Shown here piece by piece: positions 63,559 to 64,000 of a stretch of 64,000 bases of DNA. Made by a program: the position numbers and the translations under genes. Under the pieces are notes generated by a model. It had not been told where the DNA came from and ran no database searches. It worked only from the letters and a program-made list of their open reading frames with translations. Each line of letters opens with the position of its first letter. Positions within the stretch are counted from its first letter, which is position 1. Origin of the DNA: UBA5868 sp964482025. Its GTDB lineage: Bacteria > Pseudomonadota > Gammaproteobacteria > Pseudomonadales > Cellvibrionaceae. Location of the stretch: the NCBI GenBank assembly GCA_964482025.1, contig CAYZVN010000001.1, positions 1-64,000 of the forward strand, read 5' to 3'.

Positions 63559-64000
63559 TCAGCCGCCGAGCTTGGTGTTTTTCGCTCGCTTGCGCTCGTT
63601 TTCCGTCAACAGCTTTTTGCGCAGACGAATGTGATGGGGCGTGACCTCCACCAGCTCATCGTCCTCGATAAACTCCAGCGCCTGCTCCAGGGAGTGACGA
63701 ATGGGCGGCGTCAGGGTGAGCGCTTCATCGGTACCGGCGGCACGGATGTTGGTGAGCTGCTTGGCTTTGGTGGGATTCACCACCAGATCGTTATCTCGCG
63801 AGTGGATACCGACAATCTGGCCCTCGTAAATCTCTTCCCCATGGCCGAGGAACAAGCGGCCGCGCTCCTGCAGATTGAACAAGCCGTAGGCGAGCGTCTT
63901 GCCTTTTACCATGGACACCAACACACCGTTTTTGCGGCCGGCCATTTCGCCGCCTTTTACCGGGCCATAATGATCGAAAATACTCGTCATAATGCCAGTG
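63559..64000 (-). CDS. typA: Ribosome-associated GTPase TypA/BipA, C-terminal part
   Basis: The last 147 or so residues of TypA; the frame continues beyond the window edge (GIMTSIFDHYGPVKGGE is internal, equivalent to LLYSTFSHYDDVRPGE of E. coli). Visible signatures are RKNGVLVSMVKGKTLAYGLF, GHGEEIYEGQIVGIHSR and DDELVEVTPHHIRLRK. TypA is a translational GTPase active in stress and cold. Partial only because of the window. Confidence 0.95.
   Translation of the reverse strand, partial: TGIMTSIFDHYGPVKGGEMAGRKNGVLVSMVKGKTLAYGLFNLQERGRLFLGHGEEIYEGQIVGIHSRDNDLVVNPTKAKQLTNIRAAGTDEALTLTPPIRHSLEQALEFIEDDELVEVTPHHIRLRKKLLTENERKRAKNTKLGG

Overview
The window looks like chromosome from a Gammaproteobacterium close to the Pseudomonadales/Cellvibrionales. 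This is inferred from gene content and order; no rRNA is present to confirm it. Two blocks follow orders well known in Pseudomonas and partly in E. coli. Left block (1-13.9 kb): queG and, on the minus strand, nnr-tsaE-amiB-mutL-miaA-hfq-hflX-hflK-hflC, followed by orn, rsgA and psd. Middle block (15.5-39.4 kb): ponA diverging from pilMNOPQ-aroK-aroB-damX-gltB-gltD-hemE, then rpmE, priA, a SPOR protein, hslVU and a DUF971 gene. The quinone block ubiE-ubiJ-ubiB with dtd lies at 53.4-56.8 kb. Almost all of this is housekeeping: RNA and ribosome maintenance, DNA repair, peptidoglycan synthesis and hydrolysis, type IV pilus assembly, glutamate, shikimate, heme and ubiquinone synthesis, and proteolysis.

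Between the DUF971 gene (39.4 kb) and ubiE (53.4 kb) is about 14 kb of more variable content. It holds a YfiN/YfiR-type cyclic-di-GMP pair; a 600-bp non-coding AT-rich region full of inverted repeats with a clear promoter; a 1013-residue secreted lipoprotein and an outer-membrane-type protein, separated by a terminator; a CBS-domain protein; a small lipoprotein; an MscS channel; a CvrA/NhaP2-type antiporter; a TrmH/SpoU RNA methyltransferase that contains a 100-N assembly gap; and an unknown secreted protein. The gap is flanked by identical 49-bp copies and appears to be a scaffolding artefact; collapsing the overlap restores an intact methyltransferase.

The right end (57.4-63.2 kb) is the most unusual part: a catalase-fold heme protein, two uncharacterised proteins that look like divergent tandem paralogues, a DyP-type peroxidase and an ABC exporter, all on the plus strand. 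This is the best candidate for an undescribed system, probably an oxidative (peroxide or lipid-peroxide) pathway, but its substrate cannot be read from sequence. The window ends inside typA.

Regulation visible in sequence includes a near-consensus sigma-32 promoter before hslVU, several Rho-independent terminators, and many translationally coupled starts (hflK/hflC, nnr/tsaE, ubiE/ubiJ/ubiB). A stand-alone HD-GYP-family protein at 13.9-15.4 kb has lost key metal ligands. I saw no tRNA, rRNA, insertion sequence, prophage or CRISPR array.
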